Assembly: GCF_004121055.1 (NCBI RefSeq)
Contig: NZ_PYAL01000001.1
Coordinates: 124,001 to 188,000, forward strand
Reading direction: 5' to 3'
Length of the DNA: 64,000 bases
Source of the DNA: Achromobacter aloeverae
Lineage (GTDB): Bacteria; Pseudomonadota; Gammaproteobacteria; Burkholderiales; Burkholderiaceae_B
Both the position numbers and the translations under genes were made by a program. This document shows, piece after piece, positions 17,244-27,162 of this stretch. The notes beneath the pieces were generated by a model that worked only from the letters and a program-made list of their open reading frames with translations, was not told where the DNA came from and did no database searches. Numbering within the stretch: position 1 is the stretch's first letter; each line of letters starts with the position of its first letter.

Positions 17244-19249
17244 AGCGGCACCTCCCGCAACGCCAGGGCCGGCTGCCGTTGCAGCGCCGCATACGCGGCT
17301 CGGCAGTGCCGGTCGCCCTGGATCGCCTCCTCCGGCAAACGCACGCACAGGAAGAAGCGATCGCGGCTGGCAAGGTCGAAGTCCGGCGTATCGAAGACCG
17401 GGTGGTTCAGGCGCGGCAACCCGTTCGCCCACAGCATGCCCAGCACCGCGAAGACCGCGCTGCAAAGTATGGTCGTTTCGAATGTGATCGGAATGAACAG
17501 GGGCCAGCTGTGCAAGGGCCGGCCGCCGACATTGATGGGGTAATCCACCGCGGCGGAGTACCACTGCATCGCGTAGCCCGCGACACCGCCCAGCACGCCG
17601 CCCGCCAAGGTCGCGCGGGGAACCGAGCGGCTGCCCGGGTAGCCGACGGCCTCGGGCAGTCCGGGAACGGGGAAAGGGGCGTAGGCCTCGATCGTGAAGC
17701 CGCCCTGGTCCCGCACGTCGCGCGCCGCGTCCAGCAAGACCTCCGGTTCCCGGAATTCGGCCATTACGCCGTAAAGCCGACGCGGTGGCGCGCCGGTCGC
17801 CGCGATGCCGACGCGGGGCCCGGCTTTCGCGGCCGCGCGCCGCGCCGGCTCATATCCATCCGCGCGCGTATTGTTCGCCGCCCCCTCTCCGGCCGCACCC
17901 TCGCCCTCCTCCTCGTACGCCATTTCCCGCACCTCGCTCATCGAAATCATTGGGACGAAGCGCAGGAAAAGCAGGAACAGCCACGCGAAAAAGCCGATGG
18001 AAGCGAGCAGGAAGGTCCAGTCCCACGCCGTGGGACGAAATATTCCCCAGGACGATGGAAGGAAATCCCGATGCGTGCTTTGCACGACGATCATGAATCG
18101 CTCCATCCACATCCCCAGGTTGATGACCAGGCTCACGGCGAACAGCCAGCGGGGACTGGTCCGTACGCGCCGGCTCCAAAGCACCTGGGGAATCAGGACA
18201 TTGCACACCAGCACGGACCAATAGACCGGCGCGTAGGCGCCGAACCAGCGGTCGCGGGTCATGGCGATCTCGAACTCATCGCCACCATAGAACGCCATGA
18301 AGGCTTCCGATGCATAGCCGTAGGCGACGATGGCGCCCGTCGCCAGCAGCACACGTGCCGCCAGCGACAGGTGCCGGATCGTGATCAGGTCGTGCAGGCG
18401 GAAGAAATGCCGCAGCGGAATCGCCAGCGTCAGCACCATGGCGAACCCCGAGTACAGCGCGCCCGACACGAAATACGGCGGGAAAATGGTCGAGTGATAT
18501 CCCGGGGTGTTGCCGATCGCGAAATCCAGCGACACCACCGTATGCACCGAGACCACCAGGGGCGTCGCCAGGCCGGCCAGCAGCAGGTACGCGGACTCGT
18601 AGCGGGCCCAATGGCGCGCCTCGCCGCGCCACCCCAGCGCGAACAGGCCATAGGCGACCTGCTTCGCGCGGCTCTTCGCGCGATCGCGCAGGGTGGCCAG
18701 GTCCGGCAGCAGCCCGACATACCAGAACATCAAGGACACCAGCAAGTAGGTGCTGATCGCGAAGATGTCCCATACGAGCGGGCTGCGCCATTGCGGCCAG
18801 AGGTCCATGCGGTTCGGATAAGGCATCAGCCAATACGCGAACCATGGCCGGCCCAGGTGCAGGATGGGAAACAGGCCCGCGATGCTGGCCGCGAACAGCG
18901 TCATCGCCTCGGCGAAACGGTTGATCGACGTGCGCCATTTCTGGCGCAGCAAGAGCAGCACGGCGGAAATGAAGGTGCCGGCGTGCCCTATCCCTATCCA
19001 CCAGACGAAATTGGCCAGCGCATAGCCCCAAGCCACGGGAATATTGACGCCCCACAGCCCGACGCCCTCATAAAAGAGCCAGGCGCTGGCGCCGAACAGC
19101 ACCAGCGTGGCGGCGGACGTGACGATGAACGCCGTGCGCCAGCGCCAGTGCGCGCGCCAACCGCCGCGAAATCCCGCCTCGCGCGCCCGCCCGCGCGCCA
19201 GCACGATATCGGAGATGCGATCGGTGATGCTGGCGTAGGTGTCAGGCAT
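17240..19249 (-). CDS. actC: Alternative complex III ActC-ActD fusion
   Basis: A 669-residue protein fusing two subunits usually encoded separately. Residues about 1-450 are an NrfD/PsrC-like membrane protein with ten helices (ActC), containing [20 protein letters not shown] and [21 protein letters not shown] charged linker rich in Glu, Gly and Ala follows (about 450-500). Residues about 500-669 are the DUF3341 domain (ActD), with [20 protein letters not shown], a two-helix membrane hairpin, and [14 protein letters not shown]. No stop or frameshift interrupts the join. ActC oxidises quinol; ActD is a peripheral membrane subunit. It overlaps ActB by eight bases. Confidence 0.9.
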   Translation of the reverse strand: MPDTYASITDRISDIVLARGRAREAGFRGGWRAHWRWRTAFIVTSAATLVLFGASAWLFYEGVGLWGVNIPVAWGYALANFVWWIGIGHAGTFISAVLLLLRQKWRTSINRFAEAMTLFAASIAGLFPILHLGRPWFAYWLMPYPNRMDLWPQWRSPLVWDIFAISTYLLVSLMFWYVGLLPDLATLRDRAKSRAKQVAYGLFALGWRGEARHWARYESAYLLLAGLATPLVVSVHTVVSLDFAIGNTPGYHSTIFPPYFVSGALYSGFAMVLTLAIPLRHFFRLHDLITIRHLSLAARVLLATGAIVAYGYASEAFMAFYGGDEFEIAMTRDRWFGAYAPVYWSVLVCNVLIPQVLWSRRVRTSPRWLFAVSLVINLGMWMERFMIVVQSTHRDFLPSSWGIFRPTAWDWTFLLASIGFFAWLFLLFLRFVPMISMSEVREMAYEEEGEGAAGEGAANNTRADGYEPARRAAAKAGPRVGIAATGAPPRRLYGVMAEFREPEVLLDAARDVRDQGGFTIEAYAPFPVPGLPEAVGYPGSRSVPRATLAGGVLGGVAGYAMQWYSAAVDYPINVGGRPLHSWPLFIPITFETTILCSAVFAVLGMLWANGLPRLNHPVFDTPDFDLASRDRFFLCVRLPEEAIQGDRHCRAAYAALQRQPALALREVPL

Positions 19250-22235
19250 CGTCGGGCTCCAGGCGCGCGGCAGTATCCTCGCGACGCGCCAGGTAGCGGG
19301 TGCGCGGCCGGGTATTCGTCTCTTCCAGCAAGGCGTAGGCGCGCGGCGACGCGCGCGACGCGCTGACCCGGCTGTCCGGGTCGTTGAGATCGCCGAAGAC
19401 GATGGCCTGCGTGGGACAGGCGGCCTCGCAGGCCGTGACGACCTCGCCGTCGTGCAACGCCCGGCCCTCCTTCTGCGCCTGGATACGCGCCCGGCTGATG
19501 CGCTGCACGCAATACGTGCACTTCTCCATCACGCCGCGTTGCCGCACCGTGACGTCCGGGTTCTGATGCGCGGCCGCCGATGCGCCGTGATCGGCGAAGT
19601 CGAAGAAATTGAAGCGGCGCACTTTATAGGGGCAGTTGTTGGAGCAGAAGCGCGTGCCGACGCAACGGTTGTAGACCTGGGCATTCAAGCCCTCCGAGTC
19701 ATGCACCGTGGCTCCCACCGGACAGACGGCTTCGCAGGGCGCGTTCTCGCAATGCATGCACGGCACCGGCTGGAACAGCGTCGCTTGCGCCTCGCGATAG
19801 ACATCGACGCGTATCCAATGCATGACGCGGCCATGCCTGACCTGCTCCGAGCCCACCACCGGAATATTGTTCTCGGCCTGGCACGCCACCGTGCACGCAT
19901 TGCAGCCTATGCATAGATCGAGATCTATCGTCATGGCCCAGGCGTAGTCCGGATAGTCGACCTTCGGATACAGCGAAGGCGGCTCTGCCGCCGGCAATGC
20001 CGCCGGCGCGTTCAGGTCCTCGACCCGCACGATGTCGCGGCCATGCATGGACATTTCCGTCTGGACGTGGGCGTAGGCATGATGACCTTCGGCGCGCGCC
20101 ACGATGGCCTGCACGGTGGACAGGGGATCGCCGTGTTCGTCACGGTCCTGCAACGCATAGGCATCGACGCCCACCCCCGTCCCCACGCTGCCCGCCTGTC
20201 GACGGCCGTAGCCCAGGTGCAAGGTGACGAGGCCCTCCGCATGGCCAGGCAGGATGTGGACGGGCGCGGCCACGCCCGCGCCGCCGGACACGGCCGTCAG
20301 CGTTGCGATGTCGCCCGTATCGAGCCGCAGCTTGCGCGCGGTCTCGGGTCCCATGAACGCGGCGTTGTCCCACGTCAGGCGCGTCAAGGGCCGCGGCAAC
20401 TCCTGCAACCACGCGTTGTTGGCCAGGGCGCCGGCGCCGAGATAGGGGTCGGCCAGCAGTTGCACGGTGATGCGCGGCAAGTCTTCCGCCTGCGTCGCCC
20501 TGGCGTCGCCCATGCCCGTCGCGGCGATGGCCGCGCGTCCCCCCCTCCCTCCCCGCCGGTCGCCGCCATGGTCCGATGGCGGCTGCCCCGCGTGCGCTTC
20601 GGTCCCCTGGCCCAGCTTGTCCGTGTCGATATAGCCGGTGCGCAGCGCGGCCTGCCAGCGCTCATCGCCAGCCCGGTTCTCGCCAACCCCGTTCCCGCCG
20701 GCATCGGCTTGCCCGGCGGCCGCCTGGCGATCCCCGCCCCATCGTGCCGCCCAGGTCTGGCGCACCACCGTCAACGCATCCGTATCCTCGCCTTCCACCA
20801 GCACCTGCAGCACCGTATGCGGAGAAATGCCCCCATGCAGGGGCGCGATCATGGGTTGCTGGATCGTCGGCGTCCCATCCCAGGCCAGCACGTCTCCCCA
20901 TGATTCCAGTTCATGCGCCCGCGGCACATGCCAGGTACAGGCGCGCGCCGTCTCGTCGCGATAGAGCCCGACGTGCATGGACCAGGGCACCCGCCGCAAG
21001 ACCTCCTCGAACCGCGCCTTGCCGGGGGCGTCGTAGACCGGGTTGGCATCCAGCACCAGCAGCGTCTGCACCTCCCCGGCAGCCGCCGCCTCCACCAGCG
21101 CGCCCAGGCCCGGCGGGGACCGGACCGGCACCGGCGTCACCAGCTTGTCCACCGCGCCCAGCATCGCATTGATCCGCCATGCCAGGGCATGCACGTCAGC
21201 CGGCAAGGCGGGCCCCACGACCAGCACCGCCTCGCCTGCGCTCCCACGCAGCAGATCGGCGAGGCCGGATTCCCATGCCGGTCCCTCAGCGGATCCTCCT
21301 TCCTGTCCCAGCGTGGCCGAGCCGCCCAGGCTTGCCGCCAGGCGTTCGACCAGCCCGCCCATCTCCGCCGGTGTCATGCTCCAGCGCTGGTCGGCCATGG
21401 CTCCCGTCAAGCCGGGCATCGCTTCGATGGCATACAGCCTTGCCCGCGCGCCGGACCGCGCCTCGCCGCGTCCGTGCGCGAATTCGCGGGCAAGGCGCAC
21501 GCCCTGGGGGGTGTCGATGAACAGGTCGGCGCCCACGGTGACGATGACGCGGGCGTGCTCCAGGTGATACATGGGCTGGGCCGCCCGCCCCAATGCGCGC
21601 CGCGCGCCTTCCTCTGCCGCCAGGGGATACGCCGGGTCGTGTCGATGCCATTGCATGCCGGGATACCGCGCCGCCAGCGCGTCCAGCTGCCGCAACAACG
21701 TCGGCGACGTCACATTTCCCGTCAATACCCGCAACCCGGCGCCGTCCCTGTCCGCCATCGCCGCGCGCCTCGCCAGCAGGGCCTCCCGCGCCGCATCCCA
21801 GACGGAAACGGCGTCTCCATGAAGCACCATGTTGGACCGGTCCGGGTCCCATAGCTGCCAGAGCATGGCCTGCGTCCGCGCGTCGGTCGACCCCAGGCTC
21901 ATCGGATGGCGCGGATTGCCTTCGATCTTGGTAGGCCGGCCATCGTGCGTTTCCACCAGCACGGGCAGCGCGTATCCCGCGTGCGTCACCGCGGTCGCAT
22001 AGAACACGGGATCGTTGCCCGGCCCGCCCTCCGGCATGTTCGCGTAGGGCACGATCGCTTCCTCCGGCGGCCCGCTGCAGCCCGCCCCGGCCAGCGCCGT
22101 GGCGGCCGCCATCCATTTCAGCAGTGCGCGCCGCGACGGATCGGCGGGCCCATCGGCCTGGTCGCCGGCCGCCGCCGTGTTCGCCGACAATCCGTCCGGG
22201 ACGGGAACGATGGGTATGGTGCGGGCCTTGTCCAT
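19242..22235 (-). CDS. actB: Alternative complex III subunit ActB (iron-sulfur molybdopterin-like fusion)
   Basis: A 997-residue periplasmic subunit. The N-terminus has a Tat signal, SRRALLKWM, leading to AGAGCSG, a possible lipid-anchored Cys. A large molybdopterin-oxidoreductase-like domain follows; in characterised ActB proteins it lacks cofactor. The C-terminal quarter is a ferredoxin-type domain with Cys clusters [38 protein letters not shown] and CTYC/CEAACP, consistent with three [4Fe-4S] and one [3Fe-4S] centres. A GTG at 22241 overlapping the ActA stop is an equally likely start. It is the main electron relay between the quinol site and ActA. Confidence 0.92.
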   Translation of the reverse strand: MDKARTIPIVPVPDGLSANTAAAGDQADGPADPSRRALLKWMAAATALAGAGCSGPPEEAIVPYANMPEGGPGNDPVFYATAVTHAGYALPVLVETHDGRPTKIEGNPRHPMSLGSTDARTQAMLWQLWDPDRSNMVLHGDAVSVWDAAREALLARRAAMADRDGAGLRVLTGNVTSPTLLRQLDALAARYPGMQWHRHDPAYPLAAEEGARRALGRAAQPMYHLEHARVIVTVGADLFIDTPQGVRLAREFAHGRGEARSGARARLYAIEAMPGLTGAMADQRWSMTPAEMGGLVERLAASLGGSATLGQEGGSAEGPAWESGLADLLRGSAGEAVLVVGPALPADVHALAWRINAMLGAVDKLVTPVPVRSPPGLGALVEAAAAGEVQTLLVLDANPVYDAPGKARFEEVLRRVPWSMHVGLYRDETARACTWHVPRAHELESWGDVLAWDGTPTIQQPMIAPLHGGISPHTVLQVLVEGEDTDALTVVRQTWAARWGGDRQAAAGQADAGGNGVGENRAGDERWQAALRTGYIDTDKLGQGTEAHAGQPPSDHGGDRRGGRGGRAAIAATGMGDARATQAEDLPRITVQLLADPYLGAGALANNAWLQELPRPLTRLTWDNAAFMGPETARKLRLDTGDIATLTAVSGGAGVAAPVHILPGHAEGLVTLHLGYGRRQAGSVGTGVGVDAYALQDRDEHGDPLSTVQAIVARAEGHHAYAHVQTEMSMHGRDIVRVEDLNAPAALPAAEPPSLYPKVDYPDYAWAMTIDLDLCIGCNACTVACQAENNIPVVGSEQVRHGRVMHWIRVDVYREAQATLFQPVPCMHCENAPCEAVCPVGATVHDSEGLNAQVYNRCVGTRFCSNNCPYKVRRFNFFDFADHGASAAAHQNPDVTVRQRGVMEKCTYCVQRISRARIQAQKEGRALHDGEVVTACEAACPTQAIVFGDLNDPDSRVSASRASPRAYALLEETNTRPRTRYLARREDTAARLEPDDA

Positions 22236-22237
22236 GA

Positions 22238-22888
22238 TCACCGATGACAGGTTGTGCAGCTGGTCATGCGCGCCTCGCTTTCAAAATGGAAGACGCGCTG
22301 CAAGGTGGCGACGTCGTCGTCGGACAAAGGCGGCACGTCCCGCATGACGAAGACCTGGTCCACGGGTCCCACATGTTTCGCGGGCGCGCGATGGCAGTCC
22401 AGGCACCATTGCATCTGCAGTTCCTGATGACGCAGCAGCACCGGCATCTTGTCCACGCGCCCATGGCACGTGACGCACGCCACCCCCTTGGCCACGTGCA
22501 CGCTGTGATCGAAGAACACGAAATCCGGCAGGTCGTAGACACGTTGCCAATGGATGGGCACGCCGGTCCTCGCGGCCTCGCGCAAGGGCGCCAGCACCGG
22601 CGCGTCCTTGAACAGCACGGCATGGCACGTCAGGCAGATCTCCGCCGAGGGCATGCCCGCCGATGCCGTTTTCTGCACGGACACGTGGCAATAGCGACAA
22701 TCGATCCCGTCGTCGCCGACATGGTGCTTGTGGCTGAACGGGATGGGCTGCGCCACCGCCACGCCGGCGGCCACCGGCGCGGTCATCTGCCAGGCCACGG
22801 TCGCGATCGAGACAAGCAGCAGCGCAAGCGTGGCCAGCAAGACCAGCTTGATACCCAGCACCGCCGCTTTGTCGAAAACCTGTGCCAT
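22238..22888 (-). CDS. actA: Alternative complex III subunit ActA, pentaheme cytochrome c
   Basis: A 216-residue cytochrome with one N-terminal membrane helix (LVLLATLALLLVSIATVAW) and five CxxCH motifs: CRYCH, CLTCH, CVTCH, CLDCH and CTTCH. This matches the pentaheme ActA subunit. Additional histidines (FSHKHHVGD, FDHSVHVAKG) are in place for bis-His ligation. It is the first gene of the eleven-gene minus-strand operon. The upstream 105-bp gap must hold the promoter, though I see no clear -35/-10 pair. Confidence 0.93.
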   Translation of the reverse strand: MAQVFDKAAVLGIKLVLLATLALLLVSIATVAWQMTAPVAAGVAVAQPIPFSHKHHVGDDGIDCRYCHVSVQKTASAGMPSAEICLTCHAVLFKDAPVLAPLREAARTGVPIHWQRVYDLPDFVFFDHSVHVAKGVACVTCHGRVDKMPVLLRHQELQMQWCLDCHRAPAKHVGPVDQVFVMRDVPPLSDDDVATLQRVFHFESEARMTSCTTCHR

Positions 22889-22993
22889 GCGAAATGAAGC
22901 GCGCCGCGCGCGACATGATCGGAGTGCCGCTGCGGAGCAAGCACTATGCCGAGCAATTCGTCACCACGCCTTCAGCTCGCGGTCAGGCAGCGC

Positions 22994-24001
22994 TTATCCG
23001 GGACTACCTGTCACGGGAAGGATCAAGCCGGTGATGTAGCTCGCGCAGGCGGGGGCCGCGAGAAAGACATACGCGGGGGACAGCTCCTCCGGCTGCGCCG
23101 GCCGGCCCATGGCCGTTTTCTCGCCGAAGTGCTTCACCGCCTCGGGCGGCTTGTCGGCGGGATTGAAGGGCGTCCACACCGGACCGGGCGCGACGGCATT
23201 GACCCGTATTCCCTTTTTGGCGAGGCTGCTGGCCAGCGACATGGTGAAGGCATGGATCGCCCCTTTTGTCGTGGAGTAGTCCAGCAGCCCTCCACTGCCC
23301 CGTAGCCCGGTAACCGAACCGGTGTTGATGATGCTGCCGCCTTCCTTCAGGTGAGGCACGGCGGCCTTGGCCATATGGAAGTAGCCGTAGACGTTGGTGC
23401 GCATCGTCTCGTCGAAACGCGCTTCGTCCAGGTCCTCGATGGACTCGGCGTGTTCCTGGAATCCGGCGTTGTTGACCAGCACGTCCAGCTTGCCAAACGC
23501 CTGCAAGGTCTGGTCGACTGCCTTGCGGCAGAACGCCGGGTCCTTCACGTCGCCGGGTATCAGTACGCAGCGCCGTCCTTCCCCTTCGACGTGGCGCCGG
23601 GTTTCCTCCGCGTCCTCGTGCTCGTTGAGATAGACGATGGCGACGTCCGCCCCTTCGCGCGCGAACAGGATCGCCACCGCGCGGCCGATGCCCGAGTCGC
23701 CGCCGGTGACGATGGTGGAAAAGCCGTCGAGCTTGCCGCTGCCGCGATACCCCGGCGCCGAGAATGCCGGGCGCACTTCCATATCGGCCTCCAGCCCCGG
23801 CTTTTCCAGGTGCTGGCCCGGCAAGGGGGGTTCCGGATAGTCGCGTTGCCCGGCCTGCATCGCCTTCTTTTCCCCGGATGAGGATGACGCCGCGGCCTTT
23901 TGATCGTTCTGGTCCTGTTGTTGCTGGATGGCGCGCTGCTTGTCGGCGGCGGCCTCGGCCTGCCCGCGCCCATCCTTCATGCCTTCCTTGAGTTCGCTCA
24001 T
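22994..24001 (-). CDS. SDR-family oxidoreductase, YghA type, with disordered N-terminus
   Basis: A 335-residue short-chain dehydrogenase. The core starts near residue 95 with TGGDSGIGRA, then NNAG and the catalytic YSTTKGA, and ends with ITGLILPVTGSPG. The TGGDSGIGRA variant and the preceding PEPPLPGQHLEKPG segment mark the YghA-like branch (aldehyde or sugar oxidoreductases linked to stress). About 45 N-terminal residues are low-complexity (QQQQDQNDQK, ASSSSGEKK) and likely disordered, longer than in typical YghA. I chose the ATG at 24001, which begins MSELKEGMKDG. It has no close operon partner. Confidence 0.88.
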   Translation of the reverse strand: MSELKEGMKDGRGQAEAAADKQRAIQQQQDQNDQKAAASSSSGEKKAMQAGQRDYPEPPLPGQHLEKPGLEADMEVRPAFSAPGYRGSGKLDGFSTIVTGGDSGIGRAVAILFAREGADVAIVYLNEHEDAEETRRHVEGEGRRCVLIPGDVKDPAFCRKAVDQTLQAFGKLDVLVNNAGFQEHAESIEDLDEARFDETMRTNVYGYFHMAKAAVPHLKEGGSIINTGSVTGLRGSGGLLDYSTTKGAIHAFTMSLASSLAKKGIRVNAVAPGPVWTPFNPADKPPEAVKHFGEKTAMGRPAQPEELSPAYVFLAAPACASYITGLILPVTGSPG

Positions 24002-24108
24002 GGATCGTCTCCCGATAATCGCGCCTCGTTCGCAACTATCGGACCCGGCATGCCCATCCACGGCGCGGCGACAAGTGTGCCGGCACGCTTCCCCGCGCGC
24101 TTCGTATA

Positions 24109-24942
24109 TCAGGCGTCGCGCCCTTCCTGGTCCGATCGTGCGGTCAACAGGCGTCCCACCCCTTCGGCCTCGCGGCGCAGGACGGCGAGCACCATGGCCT
24201 CGCGTTCGGGCGTCATGCGCATGGCAATGGCCGCCACGCTCAACGCGGCCACCGGCCTGCCGGCTCCGGTCAGGATGGGCACCGCCACGGTGCGCGCGCC
24301 CGGCACGTCCACCACGTCCATCGCCACATGCCCCTGGCCACGCGCCTCGCGCAACATGGCACGCAGCCGTTCTTCGTTCATACCCGCGTAGGCGCCCAGG
24401 CGGGGCACATTGTTGGCGAGGACCAGCTCGGCCACGTCCTCGGGCAACGCGCTGAGCATGGCCAGGCTGCCCGCCCCTATGCCCAGGGGACGCCGCGTAC
24501 CGACGTCGACGATGAAGGTCTTGATCGGATAGGACCCGACGGCGCGGTCCGCGCAGATCGCGTCATCGCCGCTGCGCATCATCAGGAACACCGTGTCGCC
24601 GGTGTCGTCGGCGATACGCGCCAACGCCGGCTTGCACAGCTGCGGCAGGTCCAGGCGCTCCGAGGCCGCCAAGCCCATGTCGTACGCCAGGTGGCCAAAG
24701 TGATAGCGCCGCGTCGCGCTATCGAAAGCGAGCACGTCCTCTTCGGCCAGGCACTGCAACATGCGCCGCGCGGTGCTGCGGTCCAGCCCCGTGCGCGCGG
24801 CCAGTTCCGCGGACGTCGCGCCGCGCCGTTGGGCGGCGACCAGGGCCCGCAAGAGGCCTATCGTGCGGCGGATGCTCTGGGTGCCGCCCGCGGACGCGGC
24901 GGCCGGTGGCTTGGACACGGTCATCCTTGGCATATCGGTCAT
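24109..24942 (-). CDS. IclR-family transcriptional regulator
   Basis: A 277-residue IclR regulator. The N-terminal winged helix includes TSAELAARTGLDRSTARRML, and the effector-binding domain ends with VAALSVAAIAMRM. It is divergent from a Bug receptor gene at 25153 and probably controls that cassette (receptor, dehydrogenase, cyclase-like protein, hydrolase). The 210-bp divergent gap contains a GACCA/TGGTC inverted repeat that could be its operator. The ligand is unknown. Confidence 0.88.
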   Translation of the reverse strand: MTDMPRMTVSKPPAAASAGGTQSIRRTIGLLRALVAAQRRGATSAELAARTGLDRSTARRMLQCLAEEDVLAFDSATRRYHFGHLAYDMGLAASERLDLPQLCKPALARIADDTGDTVFLMMRSGDDAICADRAVGSYPIKTFIVDVGTRRPLGIGAGSLAMLSALPEDVAELVLANNVPRLGAYAGMNEERLRAMLREARGQGHVAMDVVDVPGARTVAVPILTGAGRPVAALSVAAIAMRMTPEREAMVLAVLRREAEGVGRLLTARSDQEGRDA

Positions 24943-25039
24943 ATTGTGATCATCAAATAGGACTCACCCCTAGCTTGGCGGGTCCAATTCCTATAACTTT
25001 GCGCCGCCGTATCGGTTTTTTGGGGCACTTATTGGATCA

Positions 25040-25060
25040 GACCACAAAAAGGCATTGGTC
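25040..25060. promoter_or_regulatory. Inverted repeat in the IclR/Bug divergent gap
   Basis: GACCA (25040-25044) and TGGTC (25056-25060) are separated by 11 bases, and AT-rich sequence surrounds them. A second pair, ATTGTGATCA at 24944 and TGGTCACAAT at 25056, is complementary at nine of ten positions over a longer distance and overlaps the IclR promoter side. Either could be an IclR-type operator. The evidence is positional and weak. Confidence 0.3.
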
Positions 25061-25152
25061 ACAATGTGCCCGATCCGGGAGCAAAGCACCGGCGATACGG
25101 GAAAAATGAAAAACAGGGCCCCGCCCATGCATAGCATCGAGGAGACATCACC

Positions 25153-26163
25153 ATGAACCGAAGCATACGCACCCCCTTGGCGTCCCTGGCGTTCCGCGTC
25201 GCCGTCGCCACCGCTTGCCTATCCGCCCTGCTCTCGCCCGCCACCGCCGCCACGGCAGCCGCCAACTACCCTACCAACCCCATCCGCATCATCGTGCCTT
25301 TCGCGGCGGGCGGCACCAGCGACCTCGTCACGCGCATCCTGGCGCAAGCCATGGGCACCGAACTCCATGTGCCCGTCATCGTCGACAACCGCCCCGGCGC
25401 GGGCGGCAACATCGGTTCCGAGTTGGTGGCGCGGTCCGCGCCTGACGGCTATACCCTGCTCATGGGGACGGTGGCGACGCATGGCATCAATACGAGCCTC
25501 TACAAGCGCATGCCGTTCGATCCGGTGAAGGACTTCGCGCCCGTCAGCCTCGTGGCATCGACCCCCAGCGTGCTGGAAGTCAACCCCTCCTTGCCGGTCA
25601 AGTCCGTGGCCGACCTGATCGCGTACGCCAAGGCCCACCCCGGCAAACTCTATTTTGGCTCCGCCGGCAATGGCAGTTCCCACCATCTGGCGGGCGAACT
25701 GTTCGACTCGATGGCGGGCGTCAAGATGAACCATGTGCCCTATCGCGGCACCGCGGCGGCGGTCACCGATACGATAGGCGGCCAGGTGCAAGTGATCTTC
25801 GACACCCTGCCCTCGGCCATGCCCTTCGTAAAATCCGGCCAATTACGCGCCCTGGCCGTCACCAGCGCGCAGCGCGATCCGGCCTTGCCCGACCTGCCGA
25901 CCCTGGCCGAGGCCGGGCTGCCCGGCTACGAGGTCGGGTCCTGGTACGGCTTGCTGGCGCCGGCAGGCACGCCGCCGGCCGTGGTGGACCGCATCGGCAA
26001 GCTGGTGGCGCAGATTGTCCGCCGCCCTGACATCCAGCAGAAACTGCAGGCCCAGGGCGCCACGGCCGTAGGCAGCACCCCGGCGGAGTTCGCGACGCAC
26101 ATTGCCAGCGAAATCCGGAAATGGAAGCCGGTCGTCCAGGCATCGGGCGCCCAGGTCGATTGA
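25153..26163 (+). CDS. Bug/TctC-type periplasmic substrate-binding protein
   Basis: A 336-residue tripartite tricarboxylate receptor-like protein. The signal peptide ends near LLSPATAATAA, and the mature part starts YPTNPIRIIVPFAAGGTSD, the classic Bug ligand loop. The second loop, GSAGNGSSHHLAGELF, is also conserved. Ligands of Bug proteins are usually carboxylates or amino acids. No TctA/TctB membrane partners are nearby, so it is an orphan receptor. The ATG follows GAGGAGACATCACC. The downstream genes suggest a hydroxy-acid or cyclic amino-acid ligand, but this is a guess. Confidence 0.92.
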   Translation: MNRSIRTPLASLAFRVAVATACLSALLSPATAATAAANYPTNPIRIIVPFAAGGTSDLVTRILAQAMGTELHVPVIVDNRPGAGGNIGSELVARSAPDGYTLLMGTVATHGINTSLYKRMPFDPVKDFAPVSLVASTPSVLEVNPSLPVKSVADLIAYAKAHPGKLYFGSAGNGSSHHLAGELFDSMAGVKMNHVPYRGTAAAVTDTIGGQVQVIFDTLPSAMPFVKSGQLRALAVTSAQRDPALPDLPTLAEAGLPGYEVGSWYGLLAPAGTPPAVVDRIGKLVAQIVRRPDIQQKLQAQGATAVGSTPAEFATHIASEIRKWKPVVQASGAQVD

Positions 26164-26232
26164 TTCCGCGCGCGCCGTCCTCCAGGCACGCCGCGCCACC
26201 CCCCCTTATCACTACATCTGGAGCTGTAGATC

Positions 26233-27162
26233 ATGAGTGAAGAAAAGCCGACTGTCGGCGTCATAGGCCTGGGCAACGCCGGCATGGCCCTGGCGCGTCC
26301 CCTCGCGCGCCACTACGACGTGCTGGGCTACGACCGCGACGCCGCCCGGCTTGCCCTGGCGCGGGACATGGGCGTGCGGGGCGCGGCCGACGCGGCGCAG
26401 GTGGCGCGGGAATGCCATCTCATCCTTCTGTCCCTGCCCACGCCGGCCGCCTCGCTGGCCGCCGCCGACGCCTTGGCTCAAGGCGCAACGCCGGACGCCG
26501 CGCGCGGCTGCCTGCATGATCGCCTGGTCATCGAGACCAGCACCGTCAGCCCCCAGGACGTGGCGGCGCTGCAAGCGCGCGTGGCCCCGCATGGCGCCCG
26601 CGTCATCGACGCCGCCATCATCGGCGGCGTGCACAAGCTGGCCGAAGGCAGGACCACCTTCCTGGTAGGCGCCGCGCCCGCGGACTACGCCCGCGCCCAG
26701 CCCGTCCTGCAAGCGGCCGCCGAGGAAATCTTCCACCTGGGCGCGACGGGCAGCGGCATGCGTGCCAAGCTGGTGAACAATGCCGTCGCCCACACCACCA
26801 TGGTCATGCTGCTGGAGGCCGCCGCGCTGGCGCTGAAGGCAGGCGTGCCGCTGGATGTCTTCTACACCTTGATGCAAAGGGAATCCGGTCTCATGCGTCC
26901 GTTGACGCATCGTTTCGGCGAGCGCATACGCCAACAGGATTTCGAGGGCGGCATGCCGACGGCCAACGCGCGCAAGGACTCCGCACTGGCGCTGGACCTT
27001 GCGCGTGAACTGGGCGTGCCCCTGTTCACCATGCAGGCGTCCCATTCCGTGTATGAGATCGCACGCGGCGCCGGGCTCGATCGCCTGGACTATGCATCCA
27101 TTTCCAAATTGTGGGAACAGTGGATGGACATCGGTTTCGGGAAGGACGCCCATGCGCACTGA
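26233..27162 (+). CDS. NAD(P)-dependent beta-hydroxyacid dehydrogenase
   Basis: A 309-residue member of the 3-hydroxyisobutyrate dehydrogenase/6-phosphogluconate family. The Rossmann motif GVIGLGNAGMA is at the N-terminus, followed by the substrate loop ending DAAIIGGVHKLAEG and the catalytic Lys in GSGMRAKLVNNAVAH. The usual DAPVSGG loop reads DAAIIGG, which is atypical and may reflect a different substrate. It lies 69 bp after the Bug receptor and overlaps the cyclase-like gene by 11 bp, so the three are co-transcribed. Confidence 0.85.
   Translation: MSEEKPTVGVIGLGNAGMALARPLARHYDVLGYDRDAARLALARDMGVRGAADAAQVARECHLILLSLPTPAASLAAADALAQGATPDAARGCLHDRLVIETSTVSPQDVAALQARVAPHGARVIDAAIIGGVHKLAEGRTTFLVGAAPADYARAQPVLQAAAEEIFHLGATGSGMRAKLVNNAVAHTTMVMLLEAAALALKAGVPLDVFYTLMQRESGLMRPLTHRFGERIRQQDFEGGMPTANARKDSALALDLARELGVPLFTMQASHSVYEIARGAGLDRLDYASISKLWEQWMDIGFGKDAHAH

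Noticed and set aside
17279-19366. A 695-codon open frame antisense to the ActC-ActD gene
   Set aside because: It is rich in Arg, Gln and His as expected for the antisense of a GC-rich membrane-protein gene, matches no family, and the opposite strand has a full ActC-ActD fusion.
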